Assembly: GCA_910578185.1 (NCBI GenBank)
Contig: CAJTPN010000028.1
Coordinates: 1 to 7,565, forward strand
Direction of reading: 5' to 3'
Source of the DNA: an uncultured Acetatifactor sp.
GTDB lineage: Bacteria; Bacillota; Clostridia; Lachnospirales; Lachnospiraceae
DNA: 7,565 nucleotides
Shown here: positions 6,385 to 7,565 of the stretch, piece after piece
Position numbering within the stretch: the stretch's first letter is position 1
Layout: every line of letters begins with the position of its first letter
The notes under the pieces: generated by a model
The model's input: only the letters and a program-made list of their open reading frames with translations
The model's database searches: none
Told to the model about the DNA's origin: nothing
Position numbers and translations under genes: made by a program

Positions 6385-6912
6385 TTATCCGATCACATCT
6401 ATCTGGCACATTTTCATGGTTTCCAATGCCGCCTCATGGCTCTTTGGCGTAACACCGGCGCAGCAGCCTGCATCCACCGCAATTTCTGCTTCCGGAAAAT
6501 TAACCTTCAGCAGCAGCGCATTTGATACCACACAAATATCCGTACAAAGTCCCACTAGCTCCATTTGAATTTCACCATTCTTGGAAATGTTACGAATCTC
6601 TTCCACTAATTTCGTAGAACCGAATGTAATCTTCTCAATGGCTTTATAGTTTTTCCCTTTCAGAGCCTGGGACACCTTTTCATCAAGCTGCCATCCCTCC
6701 GTCCCCTTAATGCAATGCGGTACCGGCAATTTCTTTCCCTCCGCCGTACTAAGGTAATCCGCTCCGTGAGTGTCAAGGGTCACAAATATTCTGCCCTGAA
6801 AAGCATCTATCTTGGCCGCCACTAAGTCCACAATCTCAACCGCTTCTTTTGTACCCAGGGCACCGTCCACAAAATCCTTCTGCATATCTACCACAATCAA
6901 TATTTTTTCCAT
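6385..6912 (-). CDS. isochorismatase-family cysteine hydrolase (nicotinamidase-like)
   Basis: This 175-residue cytoplasmic cysteine hydrolase has the isochorismatase fold. The expected triad is present: D9 in VVDMQKDFV, K94 in IEKITFGS, and C127 in VGLCTDICV. A metal site like that of nicotinamidase is suggested by D47-x-H49 (LDTHG) and H66 in VPHC. These features favour nicotinamidase (nicotinamide to nicotinate, NAD salvage) over isochorismatase. The protein is slightly shorter than typical PncA, so another small amide is possible and no gene symbol is assigned. AGGAGAGGG precedes the ATG with a suitable 7-base gap. It is the first gene of a two-gene unit with the metallophosphoesterase. 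I could not find a convincing promoter in 6913-7084. Confidence 0.9.
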   Translation of the reverse strand: MEKILIVVDMQKDFVDGALGTKEAVEIVDLVAAKIDAFQGRIFVTLDTHGADYLSTAEGKKLPVPHCIKGTEGWQLDEKVSQALKGKNYKAIEKITFGSTKLVEEIRNISKNGEIQMELVGLCTDICVVSNALLLKVNFPEAEIAVDAGCCAGVTPKSHEAALETMKMCQIDVIG

Positions 6913-7084
6913 TTTCCCTCTCCTGCTATCTCTATCTTCTATCTTAAAGAAATCATTACACTGCTATCTATTCTCTTTCCGGGCTTTTAACGCTGCGATG
7001 AAACCAGTTATCCCAATGTGACATATATTCGCCCATACAAGCCGCCATATACTTCTTGTGGGATAATTTCTTTTAAATTGCACA

Positions 7085-7114
7085 ATAACCTGGCAGATCA
7101 CTCCGCCAGGTTAT
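7085..7114 (-). terminator. terminator-like hairpin after rplT
   Basis: ATAACCTGGC (7085-7094) pairs perfectly with GCCAGGTTAT (7105-7114) around a 10-base loop. It lies 25 bases after the rplT stop codon on the - strand. The - strand sequence beyond it has only scattered T (TGTGCAATTT), so the tail is weak, but position and stem support termination of the ribosomal protein operon. The remaining 6913-7084 bases show no gene. Confidence 0.7.
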
Positions 7115-7139
7115 CTATCTCCAAATTCTTATCCCTTGC

Positions 7140-7496
7140 CTATGCAAGCTTGCTCTTTGCAAGATCTGCCAGCGTCTTAAAACCTTCTGCATCACTTACA
7201 GCCATCTCTGCCAGCATCTTTCTGTTAATATCAACGCCTGCCTGCTTCAATCCATACATAAATCTGCTGTAGGACACGCCGTTTATCCTTGCAGCCGCAT
7301 TGATACGCGCAATCCACAGCTGTCTGAACTGACGCTTTCTTTCCTTCCTGCCCGCATAGGAACTTGCAAGCGCTCTCATCACAGACTGTTTTGCTATTCT
7401 GTACTGCTTACTTCTTGCTCCTCTGTAACCTTTTGCAAGTTTTAACACTCTATTATGCTTCTTTTTGGCATTCAAGCCACCTTTAATTCTTGCCAT
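7140..7496 (-). CDS. rplT: 50S ribosomal protein L20
   Basis: This is a large-subunit protein that binds 23S rRNA, is needed early in 50S assembly, and in many bacteria represses its own operon by binding the mRNA leader. The 118 residues match the usual length. The start MARIKGGLNAKKKHNR, the basic RKQ/RKR-rich N-terminal helix and the block LWIARINAAARINGVSYS are unmistakable. AGGAGGA (7512-7506) lies 9 bases upstream of the ATG. In Firmicutes it follows infC and rpmI. About 69 bases upstream are in the window and show no recognisable L35 C-terminus, so rpmI probably ends just beyond the right edge. The leader site for L20 autoregulation would be upstream of infC and is not visible. Confidence 0.98.
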   Translation of the reverse strand: MARIKGGLNAKKKHNRVLKLAKGYRGARSKQYRIAKQSVMRALASSYAGRKERKRQFRQLWIARINAAARINGVSYSRFMYGLKQAGVDINRKMLAEMAVSDAEGFKTLADLAKSKLA

Positions 7497-7565
7497 TTTT
7501 TTATATCCTCCTATTCCAGTTCCGCATCTGCCTAATCTTCCCCTTCTCCAGGGAGGTATTTCCTC

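Noticed and set aside
7497..7565. C-terminal end of rpmI (L35) at the right edge
   Set aside because: None of the - strand frames here shows an L35-like ending; the bases look like the rpmI-rplT spacer with the rplT ribosome binding site.

Overview
The window looks like chromosomal DNA from a low-to-moderate GC Firmicute, most likely a gut-type Clostridia in the Lachnospiraceae range. This rests on strong AGGAGG-type ribosome binding sites, sigma-A-like promoters, a TTG start, and a chemoreceptor whose HAMP and signalling region has wording I associate with that family. The taxonomic call is inference from protein style; no marker was searched.

Layout. The left half is read on the + strand. 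A methyl-accepting chemotaxis protein (126-2153) ends at a strong terminator (2209-2238). About 550 bases without a large gene follow. They hold a good promoter (2448-2476), one or two very short reading frames behind a strong Shine-Dalgarno sequence (2511-2612), and two consecutive intrinsic terminators (2606-2627 and 2696-2723). These precede a 613-residue ATPase of the 'ABC class' (Pfam ABC_ATPase / COG3044 type, 2786-4627) that starts at TTG. The right half is on the - strand. A GNAT acetyltransferase (4836-5606) converges on the ATPase gene across a symmetrical hairpin (4736-4771). Next is a two-gene unit made of an isochorismatase/nicotinamidase-like cysteine hydrolase (6385-6912) and a calcineurin-like metallophosphoesterase (5772-6359). 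Last is rplT, ribosomal protein L20 (7140-7496), with its terminator-like hairpin at 7085-7114. The rest of the usual infC-rpmI-rplT operon would lie beyond the right edge.

Function. The genes are mostly independent housekeeping or accessory functions: environmental sensing, RNA- or nucleotide-related ATPase activity, acetylation, hydrolase activities and translation. The most interesting part is the leader of the ABC-class ATPase. Its promoter, short peptide, stop codon inside a terminator stem and second terminator form the architecture of a ribosome-dependent transcription attenuator, as used by antibiotic-induced genes such as tet(M) and many ABC-F genes. This would be unexpected upstream of a COG3044-type ATPase. 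A second point is a perfect 10-bp inverted repeat that can sequester the ribosome binding site of the chemoreceptor, but only on transcripts starting upstream of the nearest sigma-A promoter. I see no CRISPR array, tRNA, rRNA, insertion sequence or phage gene.
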